A DNA stretch of 64,000 nt. It comes from Alphaproteobacteria bacterium. Its GTDB lineage: Bacteria; Pseudomonadota; Alphaproteobacteria; Rhodobacterales; Rhodobacteraceae. The notes under the pieces were generated by a model. That model made no database searches, was not told where the DNA came from, and worked only from the letters and a program-made list of their open reading frames with translations. The stretch is taken from NCBI GenBank assembly GCA_030429495.1, contig JAUIFH010000003.1, positions 124,001 to 188,000 on the forward strand, written 5' to 3'. Position 1 is the first letter of the stretch; every line of letters begins with the position of its first letter. Of the stretch, positions 17,499-27,299 are shown piece after piece. A program made the translations under genes and the position numbers.

Positions 17499-18865
17499 TG
17501 GACGGCACCGTCCTTGTCGCCGATGACGACCGCACGATCCGCACCGTGCTGACCCAGGCCCTGACGCGGGCGGGCTGCAAGGTTCACGCGACCTCGTCGC
17601 TCGTCACGCTGATGCGCTGGATCGAGGAGGGGAAGGGCGATCTGGTGATTTCCGACGTGGTCATGCCAGACGGCAACGGGCTTGAGGCCTTGCCCCGGAT
17701 CGCCGCCGATCGTCCCGGCCTGCCGGTGATCGTGATTTCGGCGCAGAACACGATCATGACCGCGATCCAGGCGGCCGAGGCGGATGCCTACGACTATCTT
17801 CCCAAGCCGTTCGATCTGCCCGATTTGATGAAACGCGCGGCCCGCGCGCTTAGCCAGAAGCGACGGGTGGCGACAGCGGCACAATCATCGCGCGAGGAGG
17901 GCGACGACCTGCCGCTGGTCGGGCGGACCCCGGCGATGCAGGAACTCTACCGACTGGTAGCGCGTGTCATGAACGCGGATCTGCCGGTCCTGATCACGGG
18001 TGAATCCGGCAGCGGCAAATCGCTTGTCGCCCGCGCGATCCACGATTTCTCCGACCGACGGACGCTGCCGTTCATCGTAGTGCAGGCGACCGAATTGCAG
18101 GGTGTCGACGGCCCGTCCTCTGTCCTCATGCGCGCGCGGGGCGGGACGCTTGTCTTCGACGAGATCGGCGAATTCGACGCCGAGACGCAGGGCCGGATCG
18201 TGCGGATGCTCGACACGCTTCCGGCGACCGCACCGCGCATCCTTGCCACCAGCCAAAAGGACCTCGCGCGGCTGATGGAAGAGGGGCGGTTCCGCGAAGA
18301 CCTGTTCTACCGCATTGGCGGTGTCACGCTTTCGGTTCCCGCACTCCGGGAACGTGTCGAGGATATCCCGCTTCTGGCCGAGCATTTCCTTGCCCGGGGC
18401 GAGCGGGATGGCGCCCCGGCGCGGCGTTTCGCGCCCGATGCCATGGCGATGATCCGCGGCTATCGCTGGCCGGGCAATGTGCGCCAGCTTGAAAACACGC
18501 TGCGCCGGCTCGTCATCACGGCGTCGGCGCCCGAGATTTCGCGCGCCGATGTCGAGGCGGCCCTTGGCGCGCTGCCCACCGAACTGCCGCGCAGCGACGC
18601 GAGCGAAGAGGGCGAACGGCTCTCGGCCTCGATTGCGCGGCACCTCCGGCGCTACTTCGACCTGCACGGCGACGGCCTGCCGCCGCCTGGCCTCTACGAC
18701 CGAATCCTGCGTGAGATGGAAATGCCGCTGATCGAGACTGCACTGGCCGCGACGGGCGGAAATCAGGCCAAATGTGCCGAACTTCTCGGCATCAACCGCA
18801 ATACCTTGCGCAAAAAGATCACCGATCTGGATATCCGCGTGACACGGCGCCGGAAGTTGATGTAA
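17498..18865 (+). CDS. ntrC: Nitrogen response regulator NtrC (sigma-54-independent type)
   Basis: A 455-residue response regulator with a receiver domain (phospho-acceptor Asp53 in ISDVVMPDG), an AAA+ domain (Walker A GESGSGKS at 168-175, Walker B-type TLVFDEIG at 217-224) and a Fis-type C-terminal helix-turn-helix ([18 protein letters not shown]). The central GAFTGA loop that contacts sigma-54 is absent: after [10 protein letters not shown] the sequence passes almost directly to [13 protein letters not shown]. The same deletion characterises Rhodobacter capsulatus NtrC, which activates the housekeeping polymerase. It follows ntrB with a 1-bp overlap. Confidence 0.96.
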   Translation: MDGTVLVADDDRTIRTVLTQALTRAGCKVHATSSLVTLMRWIEEGKGDLVISDVVMPDGNGLEALPRIAADRPGLPVIVISAQNTIMTAIQAAEADAYDYLPKPFDLPDLMKRAARALSQKRRVATAAQSSREEGDDLPLVGRTPAMQELYRLVARVMNADLPVLITGESGSGKSLVARAIHDFSDRRTLPFIVVQATELQGVDGPSSVLMRARGGTLVFDEIGEFDAETQGRIVRMLDTLPATAPRILATSQKDLARLMEEGRFREDLFYRIGGVTLSVPALRERVEDIPLLAEHFLARGERDGAPARRFAPDAMAMIRGYRWPGNVRQLENTLRRLVITASAPEISRADVEAALGALPTELPRSDASEEGERLSASIARHLRRYFDLHGDGLPPPGLYDRILREMEMPLIETALAATGGNQAKCAELLGINRNTLRKKITDLDIRVTRRRKLM

Positions 18866-18964
18866 AACCGCAACACAAACGTGGCCCATCGGCGTCATCC
18901 GGTGTAAGGACTACGAGATATCGGCGGTTGCCGCGAATGCGGCGCAAGATCAGGGGCGAGCCTC

Positions 18965-21238
18965 GTGCAGGGCTTAGCGCGCAGTGCATCATGGGAACGA
19001 TTTTCGCGGCTGCGCAGACAGCGGCGGTTCCAGAATGTCGCGACGCTCGGTCTGGTCGTCCTGGGGCCGATCCTGGCCCTGGCGACCTTCGTCGCGCTGG
19101 GGCCCTTCGGGCAGGGGGTGGAGTCGAATGCGCTGCGCCTCGTCCTGCTGGCCGACCTCGTCTATTTCCTCGCGCTCGGCGGAATGGTTCTTTCGCGGCT
19201 GGCCCGCATGGTGGCGGCGCGGCGGGCGCGTTCCGCCGGATCGCGGCTGCATATGCGCCTTACCGGCGTTTTCGCGGGCATCGCGCTCGTCCCCGCGATT
19301 CTCGTGGCGATCTTCGCGGGCCTGACGGTGAATGTCGGCCTTGAGGGCTGGTTCTCCGACCGGGTGCGGGGTGTCGTCGCCACGTCGCTGACGGCCGCGG
19401 AGGCCTATCAGAACGAACACCGGCAGGACATCATCGCCGATGCCGAAGCGCTGGCCGACTATCTGAACCGGACCCGCGAGGCGGCCTTCATGCTGTCCGA
19501 CAGCGATCTGCGCCAGATTCTTACGCAGGGACAGGCCCAGATCCAGCGCGGGCTACGCGAAGCCTTCGTGATCGACGGCACCGGGGCGCTGCGTGCCCGT
19601 GGTGAGCGCAGCTATCTTTTCGATTTCGAGGAACCCGACGCCGATCAGATCGCCCGCGCCCGGGAGGGCGAAACGGTGCTGATCGACGACTGGGACAACA
19701 ACGAATTCCGGGCCCTGATCGCGCTGCCGGCCTTCACCGACCGGTTTCTCTATGTCAGCCGCAATGTCGACGGACAAATCCTGAACCTTCTGGACGAGAC
19801 GCGGGCGACGGTCGTGCTCTACCAGCAGCTCGAAGCCTCACGCGGGCGGCTGCTTTTCGAGTTCGGCCTTGTCTATGTGGGCTTCGCCCTGCTCCTGGTT
19901 CTGGCCGCGATCTGGATGGGTCTTTGGTTCGCCGAACGCCTGTCGCGCCCGGTCGGCCGGCTGGCCGGCGCGGCGCAGCGGGTAGGCGCCGGCGATCTGG
20001 AAGTGCAGGTCGTCGAGGAAGAGGGCGACGACGAGATCGCGATGCTCGGCCGCGTGTTTAACCAGATGACCCGGCAACTCAACACCCAGCGCGCGGCGCT
20101 GATTGACAGCCACCGGGCGACCGAGCGGCGGCGGCGTCTGTTCGATTCGGTTCTGTCCTCGGTCACGTCGGGGGTGATCGGGCTGGACGCCGAGGGCCGG
20201 GTGGACTTCCTCAACCGCGCCGCGATGCGGCTTCTCGATCTTGACGAGAATGCTGACCATGACCGTCCGCTGGCCGAGGCGGTGCCGGAATTCGCTGGCC
20301 TCTTCGCGCGGCTGCGCGACGGGATCGGTGAAGTCGCACAGGAAGAGATCAAGATCAGCCGCGGCGGACGGCTTGAAAGCCTGCTGGTCCGAATGGCGAT
20401 CCGTCGCAATTCCGAAGGCCGGCTGGAGGGTCATGTCGTCGCGTTCGACGATGTGACGGACCTCGTCTCGGCGCAGCGCATGGCCGCCTGGGGCGATGTC
20501 GCGCGGCGCATCGCGCACGAGATCAAGAACCCGCTGACACCGATCCAGCTTTCGGCGGAACGGATCCGGCGCAAGTTCATCGGGCTGGTGGGCGACGAGG
20601 CCGACACTCTCGGGCAGATGACCGATGTCATCGTTCGCCAGACCGGCGATCTCAGGCGCATCGTTGACGAGTTCTCCAAGTTCGCGCGGATGCCCGAACC
20701 CGACCGGCGCGACCACGACCTGACGAAGCTCATGCGCGACGCGGTGACCTTGCAGGAAGAGGCGCTTGGCGACGCAAGGCTGGTGGCCGACCTTCCGGCC
20801 GATCCGGTGATGGTGGAGCTTGATGCGACCATGGTGTCGCAAGCCGTCACCAACCTCATCAAGAATGCCGGGGAAGCGATCGAGTCGCTGGTCGAGGCAG
20901 GCGCGCCGGCGGGCTACAAGCCGGAGGTCCGCGTCGCGATGGATGCGAGCGACGCGATGGTGACGATCCGCATAAGCGACAACGGCGTCGGCCTGCCCGA
21001 GGACCGGGCACGGCTGTTCGAGCCATATGTGACGACGCGGGAGAAGGGCACCGGCCTCGGCCTCTCCATCGTCAAAAAGATCATCGAGGAACATGGCGGC
21101 ACGCTGATCCTGACGGATGCCGAGCCGTTCGAGGAGGGCGCCCGACCGGGCGCGATGGCCGAGATTCGTCTGCCGAGGGCGCGGACCGGCCGAGGGCAGA
21201 AGGAAAGGGCCGTCGAAACGGCCGGAGGTGACAGATGA
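18965..21238 (+). CDS. ntrY: Nitrogen regulation sensor kinase NtrY
   Basis: A 757-residue membrane histidine kinase. The N-terminal third has several hydrophobic helices (around residues 23-45, 58-75, 97-120) and a further one near 300. A HAMP linker follows (RLSRPVGRLAGAAQRVGAGDL), then a PAS domain. The H-box [14 protein letters not shown] carries the phospho-acceptor His518, and the ATPase domain has NLIKNAGEAIES and EKGTGLGLSIV. The start is GTG at 18965 after a GGGCGAG-like site, 99 bp after ntrC. It overlaps ntrX by 4 bp. NtrYX tunes nitrogen metabolism, and in related bacteria also redox and envelope responses. Confidence 0.94.
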   Translation: MQGLARSASWERFSRLRRQRRFQNVATLGLVVLGPILALATFVALGPFGQGVESNALRLVLLADLVYFLALGGMVLSRLARMVAARRARSAGSRLHMRLTGVFAGIALVPAILVAIFAGLTVNVGLEGWFSDRVRGVVATSLTAAEAYQNEHRQDIIADAEALADYLNRTREAAFMLSDSDLRQILTQGQAQIQRGLREAFVIDGTGALRARGERSYLFDFEEPDADQIARAREGETVLIDDWDNNEFRALIALPAFTDRFLYVSRNVDGQILNLLDETRATVVLYQQLEASRGRLLFEFGLVYVGFALLLVLAAIWMGLWFAERLSRPVGRLAGAAQRVGAGDLEVQVVEEEGDDEIAMLGRVFNQMTRQLNTQRAALIDSHRATERRRRLFDSVLSSVTSGVIGLDAEGRVDFLNRAAMRLLDLDENADHDRPLAEAVPEFAGLFARLRDGIGEVAQEEIKISRGGRLESLLVRMAIRRNSEGRLEGHVVAFDDVTDLVSAQRMAAWGDVARRIAHEIKNPLTPIQLSAERIRRKFIGLVGDEADTLGQMTDVIVRQTGDLRRIVDEFSKFARMPEPDRRDHDLTKLMRDAVTLQEEALGDARLVADLPADPVMVELDATMVSQAVTNLIKNAGEAIESLVEAGAPAGYKPEVRVAMDASDAMVTIRISDNGVGLPEDRARLFEPYVTTREKGTGLGLSIVKKIIEEHGGTLILTDAEPFEEGARPGAMAEIRLPRARTGRGQKERAVETAGGDR

Positions 21239-22644
21239 GCGACATTCTGATTGTCGATGACGAGCGCGACATCCGCGAACTGATATCGGAAATCCTTCAG
21301 GACGAAGGGTTCACGACACGGCTGGCATCCAATTCCGATGAATGCATGGCCGAGATCAACGCCGAACCGCCGGCGCTGATGGTTCTCGACATCTGGCTCA
21401 AGGATAGCCGGATGGACGGGATCGATATCCTGAAAAGCGTCAAGCGGGACAACCCCGATGTGCCGATCATCATCATTTCGGGACACGGAAACATCGAGAT
21501 CGCGGTCGCCGCGATCAAGCAGGGCGCCTACGATTTCATCGAGAAGCCGTTCAACATCGACCAGTTGACGGTCGTCATCCGCAGGGCGATGGAAACCTCG
21601 CGGCTTCGGCGTGAGAACGCGTCGCTGCGGCGGCGCGACGTGACGTCGTCGGACATGATCGGCTCCTCCCACGCCTTCAAGGCGCTGAAGGCGCAGCTCG
21701 ACAAGGTCACGAAGTCGAACGGGCGGGTCATGCTGACCGGCCAGCCCGGTTCGGGCAAGGAAGTGTCGGCCCGCTACATTCACGTCAATTCCAACCGGGC
21801 AAGCGCCCCCTTCGTTTCCGTCTCCTCCGCCTCGATCGAACCGGACCGGATGGAGGAGGTGCTGTTCGGCCGCGAGACAGCCGACAGGGGGATCGAGAAG
21901 GGGCTGCTTGAGCAGGCCCATGGCGGCGTCGTCTATTTCGACGAGGTGGCAGACATGCCACTTGGAACGCAGTCCAAGATCCTGCGCGTCCTGACCGAGC
22001 AGCAGTTCACCCGTGTCGGCGGCGCGGACAAGGTGCGGGTCGACCTGCGCGTCATCTCCTCGACCACGCGCGACCTCGCAGCCGAGATCACGGCGGGCAG
22101 GTTCCGGCAGGAACTGTTCGACCGGCTGAACGTCGTGCCGATTCCGGTGCCCACACTTGAGGAGCGCCGCGAGGACATCCCCGAACTGGCACAGCATTTC
22201 ATCGACGGCTTCAACAAGGGACAGGGCCTGCCGCTGCGCCCGGTTTCGGAAGAGGCCGAGGCGCTGATGCAGACGATGGCCTGGCCCGGCAACATCCGGC
22301 AACTGCGCAATGTCATCGAGCGGGTCCTGATCCTTGGCGAAGGCACCGGCCCGATCGAGGCGCGGGAACTGCCGGGGCAGGGCGAGGGGCCTGCCGACGA
22401 AGGCCGTATCGTGCTTTCGGGGGGGCTCGCGACGCTGCCGCTACGGGAGGCGCGGGAACTGTTCGAGCGTGAATACCTGCTGACCCAGATCAACCGTTTC
22501 GGCGGCAATATCAGCCGCACGGCGACCTTCGTCGGCATGGAACGCTCCGCACTGCATCGCAAGCTTAAGTCGCTGGGCGTCGTGACCTCATCCAAATCCG
22601 GCACAAGGATCGCCCATCTGGAGGATGAGGAGGCCGAGGTCTGA
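21235..22644 (+). CDS. ntrX: Response regulator NtrX
   Basis: A 469-residue NtrC-family regulator. The receiver domain carries phospho-acceptor Asp52 (MVLDIWLKD). The AAA+ domain has Walker A GQPGSGKE at 169-176 and VVYFDEVAD around 232-240. A Fis-type helix-turn-helix ends the protein (ISRTATFVGMERSALHRKL). The canonical ELFGHEKGAFTGA segment is replaced by VLFGRETADRGIEKG (about 209-223), so sigma-54 contact is unlikely. It overlaps ntrY by 4 bp and is followed by trkA after 94 bp. Confidence 0.95.
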   Translation: MSDILIVDDERDIRELISEILQDEGFTTRLASNSDECMAEINAEPPALMVLDIWLKDSRMDGIDILKSVKRDNPDVPIIIISGHGNIEIAVAAIKQGAYDFIEKPFNIDQLTVVIRRAMETSRLRRENASLRRRDVTSSDMIGSSHAFKALKAQLDKVTKSNGRVMLTGQPGSGKEVSARYIHVNSNRASAPFVSVSSASIEPDRMEEVLFGRETADRGIEKGLLEQAHGGVVYFDEVADMPLGTQSKILRVLTEQQFTRVGGADKVRVDLRVISSTTRDLAAEITAGRFRQELFDRLNVVPIPVPTLEERREDIPELAQHFIDGFNKGQGLPLRPVSEEAEALMQTMAWPGNIRQLRNVIERVLILGEGTGPIEARELPGQGEGPADEGRIVLSGGLATLPLREARELFEREYLLTQINRFGGNISRTATFVGMERSALHRKLKSLGVVTSSKSGTRIAHLEDEEAEV

Positions 22645-22657
22645 CGGGGCGAGCCGA

Positions 22658-22708
22658 CGGGCCTATCAGAATGCACCGCGTTGACCGCCCCCGAATGCGG
22701 GCCTATCA
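22658..22708 (+). repeat. 11-bp direct repeat upstream of trkA
   Basis: CGGGCCTATCA occurs at 22658-22668 and again at 22698-22708, exactly 40 bp apart. The second copy contains part of the candidate trkA -10 box. It may be a duplicated promoter element or a binding site; chance is possible for a sequence this short. Confidence 0.4.
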
Positions 22709-22709
22709 A
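22681..22709 (+). promoter_or_regulatory. Candidate trkA promoter
   Basis: TTGACC (22681-22686) and TATCAA (22704-22709) are separated by 17 bp and lie 30 bp before the trkA ATG. The -35 matches five of six consensus bases and the -10 four of six. This would let trkA be expressed independently of ntrYX. Confidence 0.5.
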
Positions 22710-22738
22710 GGGCCGCGATCGACTGCGAAGGACAGGGC

Positions 22739-24115
22739 ATGAAGGTCATCATCTGTGGCGCGGGCCAGGTCGGTTGGCAGATCGCGCGCCATCTTGCCGG
22801 AGAGAAGAACGACGTCACCGTCGTCGACAACAACGCGGAACTCGTCCGCCGCGCGACAGAGGCGCTTGACGTGCAGGGCGTCGATGGTTTCGCCTCCTAC
22901 CCGGACGTTCTGGAACGCGCGGGCGCGCGCGACGCGGACATGATTATCGCCGCGACACATTCGGACGAGGTGAACATGGTCACCTGCCAGGTGGCGCATT
23001 CCGTTTTCGGCATCACCCGCAAGATCGCCCGCCTCAGGGCACAGTCCTACATGGACGCGATCTATTCCGACCTCTACCGGCGCGACCACCTGCCGATCGA
23101 CGTCGTGATCAGCCCCGAACGCGAAGTGGCGGAGGCCGCGCTTCAGCGCCTTGCAGCCCCGGCAACCTTCGACACCGAAAGCTTCATGAACGGCAAGGCG
23201 CAGCTTCTTGGCGTGGCGCTGGATGAGGACTGCCCGGTCCTGAACACGCCCCTGCGCCAATTGACCGATTTGTTCTCGACCCTCCGTGCCATCGTCGTCG
23301 GGATTCGCCGCGACAGTCGGCTGTTCGCACCGGAGCCGGACGATCAGCTCTTCGCAGGAGATCAGATCTACGTCTTCGCCCATGTGGAGGACGTGAACCG
23401 GACGCTCGACATCTTCGGCAAGGCGACGAAGAAGCAGGAGCGGATCGTCATCATCGGCGGCGGCAATGTCGGTCTTGCCGTGGCCCGCGCGCTGGAAAAG
23501 CGCACCGACCGCATCCGAGCCAAGATGATCGAGAAGAACCGCGCCAGTGCCGAACGTGCCGCAGACGCGTTGGAACGGACCATCGTGCTGAATGGCGACG
23601 GCATGAACATGGAGCTTCTGGCCGAGGCCAATATCGACCGCGCCGACGCCGTTCTGGCTGTAACCGACGACGACAAGACCAACATCCTCGCCGCTGTCCG
23701 CGCCAAGCAGGCGGGCTGCCGTATGGCGATCGCGCTGATCAACGATCCGACGCTGGTTCCGCTGATGGGTGCGCTGGACATCGACGCCTATATCAACCCG
23801 CGCGCGACGACCGTGTCGTCGATCCTGCGCCATATCCGCCATGGCCGGGTCCGCGCCATCTATTCCATCGGCGATGCCGAGGCCGAGGTGATCGAAGCGC
23901 AGGTTCTGTCGACCTCGCCAATTGCCGGCCGCCCGATCCGCGACATCGAGTTCCCCGAGGGTGTGCTGATGGGGGCGCTGATGAAGGGCGACGAAGTCGT
24001 GAAGCCGACCGGCGACACGCGGGTCGAGGAGGGCGACGTCATCGCGCTTTTCGCCATGTCGGGCGATGTGCCGGAGGTCGAGCGTCTTCTCCAGGTCTCG
24101 ATCGACTTCTTCTGA
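22739..24115 (+). CDS. trkA: Trk potassium uptake protein TrkA
   Basis: A 458-residue cytoplasmic gating subunit of the Trk potassium transporter. It has two tandem RCK units, each with a Rossmann NAD-binding domain (GAGQVGWQIARHLA at the start and IIGGGNVGLAVARALE around residue 237) and a TrkA-C domain. It binds the membrane subunit TrkH, encoded 3 bp downstream, and controls opening by nucleotide binding. The placement after ntrYX is conserved in many alphaproteobacteria. Confidence 0.96.
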   Translation: MKVIICGAGQVGWQIARHLAGEKNDVTVVDNNAELVRRATEALDVQGVDGFASYPDVLERAGARDADMIIAATHSDEVNMVTCQVAHSVFGITRKIARLRAQSYMDAIYSDLYRRDHLPIDVVISPEREVAEAALQRLAAPATFDTESFMNGKAQLLGVALDEDCPVLNTPLRQLTDLFSTLRAIVVGIRRDSRLFAPEPDDQLFAGDQIYVFAHVEDVNRTLDIFGKATKKQERIVIIGGGNVGLAVARALEKRTDRIRAKMIEKNRASAERAADALERTIVLNGDGMNMELLAEANIDRADAVLAVTDDDKTNILAAVRAKQAGCRMAIALINDPTLVPLMGALDIDAYINPRATTVSSILRHIRHGRVRAIYSIGDAEAEVIEAQVLSTSPIAGRPIRDIEFPEGVLMGALMKGDEVVKPTGDTRVEEGDVIALFAMSGDVPEVERLLQVSIDFF

Positions 24116-24118
24116 GCG

Positions 24119-25633
24119 ATGCACCGGATCCTTCAGCTTCCGTTCTTCGTGATCCTCATGGGGATCGGATCACTGAGCATGTATGTCCCGGCCGCGCATG
24201 GCTTCGTGACGCGGAACTACCCGGTATCACGCGCTTTCTTTTATGCCGGCACGCTGTTCTTCATCGCCACGGCGCTTATCGCCATCGCGACCGCGGCCAA
24301 CCGCCCCGGTCATCCCGCGCGCAACCAGTTGCTGACGCTTCTCGGCGCCTTCACCGTGCTGCCGGTGATGCTGGCGGTCCCTTTCGCCGAGGCCGTCCCC
24401 GACACGACGTTCTACAACGCGTGGTGGGAGATGGTGTCATCGCTGACCACGACCGGCGCGACACTGTTCGAACCGGCCCGCCTGCCGGGGTCGGTACACC
24501 TCTGGCGCGCGCTTGTCGGCTGGATGGGCGGGTTCTTCGTGCTGGTGACGGCAGTCGCCATCCTCGCCCCGATGAATCTCGGTGGTTTCGAGGTCCTGAC
24601 CGGCGCGCCGGCGGGGCAGGGCGCGGCGCCGGGCGGCCAGACGCTGCGCAACTGGGCGCCGTCCGAACGGCTCTGGCGCTATGCCGTCACGCTCTTTCCG
24701 GTCTATTCCGGGCTTACGCTCGCGCTCTGGATCGCGCTCATTCTTGCGGGCGACCGGCCGCTGGTCGCGGCCTGCCATGCGATGTCCACGCTTGCCACGT
24801 CGGGGATTTCGCCCGTAGGCGGGATGGCGGGTGCGCAATCCGGCGTCGGCGGCGAGGGGCTGATCTTCCTCTTCATGATCTTCGCCCTGTCGCGCCGCCT
24901 GTTCCCGTCCGGGCGGATGGTGCTGAACCGCCGCGGGCTGGCGCAGGACCCGGAGCTGCGCATGGCGCTGCTGTTCGTCACGCTGGTGCCGGCGCTTCTG
25001 TTCCTGCGCCACTGGGTCGGTGCCCTGGAGGTTGACGAGGTTCAGGATACGACCGCCGCGCTCTATGCGCTTTGGGGGACGATCTTCACCGTCCTCTCCT
25101 TCCTGACCACGACCGGCTTTGAATCGGTCGACTGGGGCGAGGCGCGCACGTGGTCCGGGCTGGCGACACCGGGCCTGATCCTCGCCGGGCTTGCAGTGAT
25201 CGGCGGCGGGGTCGCCACGACTGCGGGCGGCGTCAAGCTGCTGCGGGTCTACGCCCTGTTCCGCCATGGCGAGCGGGAGATCGAGCGGCTGGTCCATCCC
25301 CATTCGATTGGCGGCGCCGGGGTTCAGGCGCGGCGCCTGCGCCGCGAAGGGGCGCAGATGGCGTGGATCTTCTTCATGCTCTTCGCGCTCTCGATCGCGG
25401 TCACGATGCTGGCCCTGTCGCTTGCCGGGCTGAATTTCGTGGCCTCGACGACCTTCGCCGTCGCCGCCCTGTCCACGACCGGCCCGCTGGCCTCCGTCAC
25501 CGCCGGAGAGCCGCTGAGCTGGGCCGGTCTCGATGCCTGGGCGCAGATGATCCTCGCCGCGGCCATGGTTCTTGGCCGGCTTGAAACCCTCGCGATCATC
25601 GCGCTTCTGAACCCGGAATTCTGGCGCAGCTAG
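24119..25633 (+). CDS. trkH: Potassium transporter TrkH
   Basis: A 504-residue integral membrane protein, the pore-forming subunit of the Trk system. Hydrophobic segments cover most of its length. Pore-loop selectivity segments are recognisable as [39 protein letters not shown] and [10 protein letters not shown], the four TTxG-like repeats expected of a Trk/HKT channel. Its ATG lies 3 bp after the trkA stop. The gene has the usual family length and no interruptions. Confidence 0.95.
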   Translation: MHRILQLPFFVILMGIGSLSMYVPAAHGFVTRNYPVSRAFFYAGTLFFIATALIAIATAANRPGHPARNQLLTLLGAFTVLPVMLAVPFAEAVPDTTFYNAWWEMVSSLTTTGATLFEPARLPGSVHLWRALVGWMGGFFVLVTAVAILAPMNLGGFEVLTGAPAGQGAAPGGQTLRNWAPSERLWRYAVTLFPVYSGLTLALWIALILAGDRPLVAACHAMSTLATSGISPVGGMAGAQSGVGGEGLIFLFMIFALSRRLFPSGRMVLNRRGLAQDPELRMALLFVTLVPALLFLRHWVGALEVDEVQDTTAALYALWGTIFTVLSFLTTTGFESVDWGEARTWSGLATPGLILAGLAVIGGGVATTAGGVKLLRVYALFRHGEREIERLVHPHSIGGAGVQARRLRREGAQMAWIFFMLFALSIAVTMLALSLAGLNFVASTTFAVAALSTTGPLASVTAGEPLSWAGLDAWAQMILAAAMVLGRLETLAIIALLNPEFWRS

Positions 25634-25661
25634 GGCCGCCGCGATCCACCCGCACGCGCTG

Positions 25662-25691
25662 CTTGAATTTTGGGGTGGAAAGTCCCGAAAT
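25662..25691 (+). promoter_or_regulatory. Heat-shock (RpoH-like) promoter candidate for hfq
   Basis: CTTGAAT (from 25662) is followed after 14 bases by TCCCGAAAT (to 25691). This resembles the sigma-32 consensus CTTGAAA-N13/14-CCCCATNT. It lies 86 bp before the hfq ATG. E. coli hfq also has a heat-shock promoter, which supports the reading. Confidence 0.4.
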
Positions 25692-25776
25692 CTTACGCAT
25701 ACTTCGCGCAAGCTCCCGGTGCAGCGCCGAGGGGCGCCAACAAGCGCGAACACAAAAAACAAAGGCGACGATAAAC

Positions 25777-26010
25777 ATGGCTGCCGACAAACAGAATTTG
25801 CAAGATGCCTTTCTGAATCACGTCCGCAAGGGCAAGGTTCCGGTGACGATTTTCCTGATCAACGGCGTGAAGCTTCAGGGTGTTATCACCTGGTTCGACA
25901 ACTTCTGCGTGCTCCTGCGCCGTGACGGCCAGTCGCAGCTTGTCTACAAGCACGCGATCTCGACGATCATGCCGGGGCAGCCGATTTCGCTGTACGAGGG
26001 CGAAGACTGA
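25777..26010 (+). CDS. hfq: RNA chaperone Hfq
   Basis: A 77-residue Sm-like protein that forms a hexameric ring and pairs small RNAs with mRNAs. The Sm1 motif ([23 protein letters not shown]) and Sm2 motif (YKHAIST) are intact. The proximal-face and rim residues match alphaproteobacterial Hfq, which lacks the long C-terminal tail of the enterobacterial protein. The start is the ATG at 25777; the open frame upstream is not conserved coding. The stop overlaps the proposed start of hflX. Confidence 0.97.
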   Translation: MAADKQNLQDAFLNHVRKGKVPVTIFLINGVKLQGVITWFDNFCVLLRRDGQSQLVYKHAISTIMPGQPISLYEGED

Positions 26011-27290
26011 CAGACACTCATAGCGTCAAGGACCGCCCGACCCGGGCCTATGTCCTGCATCCCGACCTGAGAACCGGCCGCACCCGCCGGTTGCCCGAAC
26101 ACGCGCTGGCAGAGGCCGTATCGCTCGCCGCCGCTCTCCCTGACCTTGACGTTCTGGGGGCCGAGATCGTGCGTCTGCCCAAGGTGCAGGCAGGAAAGCT
26201 CTTTGGCTCCGGCAAGATTGCCGAGTTGCGGGCGCGGTTCGCCGAGGCCGAGATCGACCTCGTCCTTGTCGACGGCCCGGTCAGCCCGGTGCAGCAGCGC
26301 AACCTTGAAAAGGATTGGGGGGTCAAGCTTCTCGACCGGACCGGCCTGATCCTCGAGATTTTCGCGGACCGCGCGCGCACGCGCGAGGGCGTGTTGCAGG
26401 TGGAACTGGCCGCGCTTTCCTACCAACGCACGCGGCTCGTACGCGCCTGGACCCACCTTGAGCGCCAGCGCGGCGGTCTCGGCTTCGTCGGCGGCCCCGG
26501 CGAAACCCAGATCGAGGCGGACCGGCGGGCGATCGACGAAGAGGTCGTGAAGATCCGCCGGCAATTGTCCAAGGTGGTCAAGACGCGCGAACTGCACCGC
26601 GCCGCGCGGCGCAAGGTGCCGTTTCCGATCGTCGCGCTTGTCGGCTACACCAATGCCGGCAAGTCCACGCTCTTCAACCGCATGACCGGGGCCGAGGTGC
26701 TGGCGAAGGACATGCTTTTCGCGACGCTCGACCCGACGATGCGGGGCGTCACGCTGCCCTCGGGCCGGAAGGTGATCCTGTCCGACACCGTGGGTTTCAT
26801 CTCGGACCTTCCCACGCAACTCGTCGCTGCCTTCCGCGCCACACTCGAAGAGGTGCTGGAGGCCGACCTCATCCTCCACGTCCGCGACATCGCCCACCCC
26901 GAGACAGAGGAGCAGGCCGCCGATGTCGCCGACATCCTCGAAAGCCTCGGCGTGGCGGAAGAGGTGCCGATGTTCGAGGTGTGGAACAAGATCGACCTGC
27001 TCGCCCCCGAGCAGCGCGAGGCGTTGAAGGTGCAGGACGCGCGCAGCCCCGGCATCCATACCGTCTCGGCGTTGACCGGTGACGGGCTCGGATCGCTTCT
27101 TGCTGCCGTTGCCGTCGCCTTGGACGAAGAACGGCAGGAGGAAGAGGTCATCCTGCCCTTTGCCGACGGTCGCGCCCGCGCCTGGCTGCATGGCGAGGGC
27201 CTTGTCCTCTCGGAACATGAGATCGAGAACGGACATCGCCTGCGGGTCAGATGGACCGCCCAGCAGAAGGCCGCGTTCGCGCGCCTGTGA
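26007..27290 (+). CDS. hflX: GTPase HflX, probable CTG start overlapping hfq
   Basis: A ribosome-associated GTPase (about 427 residues) that splits stalled 70S ribosomes. The G domain shows [16 protein letters not shown] (P-loop), LDPTMRG (G2), DTVGFI (G3) and NKID (G4). The HflX N-terminal domain ([20 protein letters not shown]) and GGRGGLG-like linker ([19 protein letters not shown]) are present. The conserved N-terminal segment [13 protein letters not shown] lies upstream of the first ordinary start (TTG at 26091). In that frame the only plausible initiator is CTG at 26007, which overlaps the hfq stop as CTGA and has GAGGG 7 bp upstream. If TTG is used, 28 residues are lost. Confidence 0.9.
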   Translation: MTDTHSVKDRPTRAYVLHPDLRTGRTRRLPEHALAEAVSLAAALPDLDVLGAEIVRLPKVQAGKLFGSGKIAELRARFAEAEIDLVLVDGPVSPVQQRNLEKDWGVKLLDRTGLILEIFADRARTREGVLQVELAALSYQRTRLVRAWTHLERQRGGLGFVGGPGETQIEADRRAIDEEVVKIRRQLSKVVKTRELHRAARRKVPFPIVALVGYTNAGKSTLFNRMTGAEVLAKDMLFATLDPTMRGVTLPSGRKVILSDTVGFISDLPTQLVAAFRATLEEVLEADLILHVRDIAHPETEEQAADVADILESLGVAEEVPMFEVWNKIDLLAPEQREALKVQDARSPGIHTVSALTGDGLGSLLAAVAVALDEERQEEEVILPFADGRARAWLHGEGLVLSEHEIENGHRLRVRWTAQQKAAFARL

Positions 27291-27299
27291 ACCCGGCGG

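Noticed and set aside
20914-22302. 462-codon minus-strand frame opposite ntrY/ntrX
   Set aside because: It is a shadow frame produced by high third-position GC on the opposite strand of ntrX; no conserved motif is seen.
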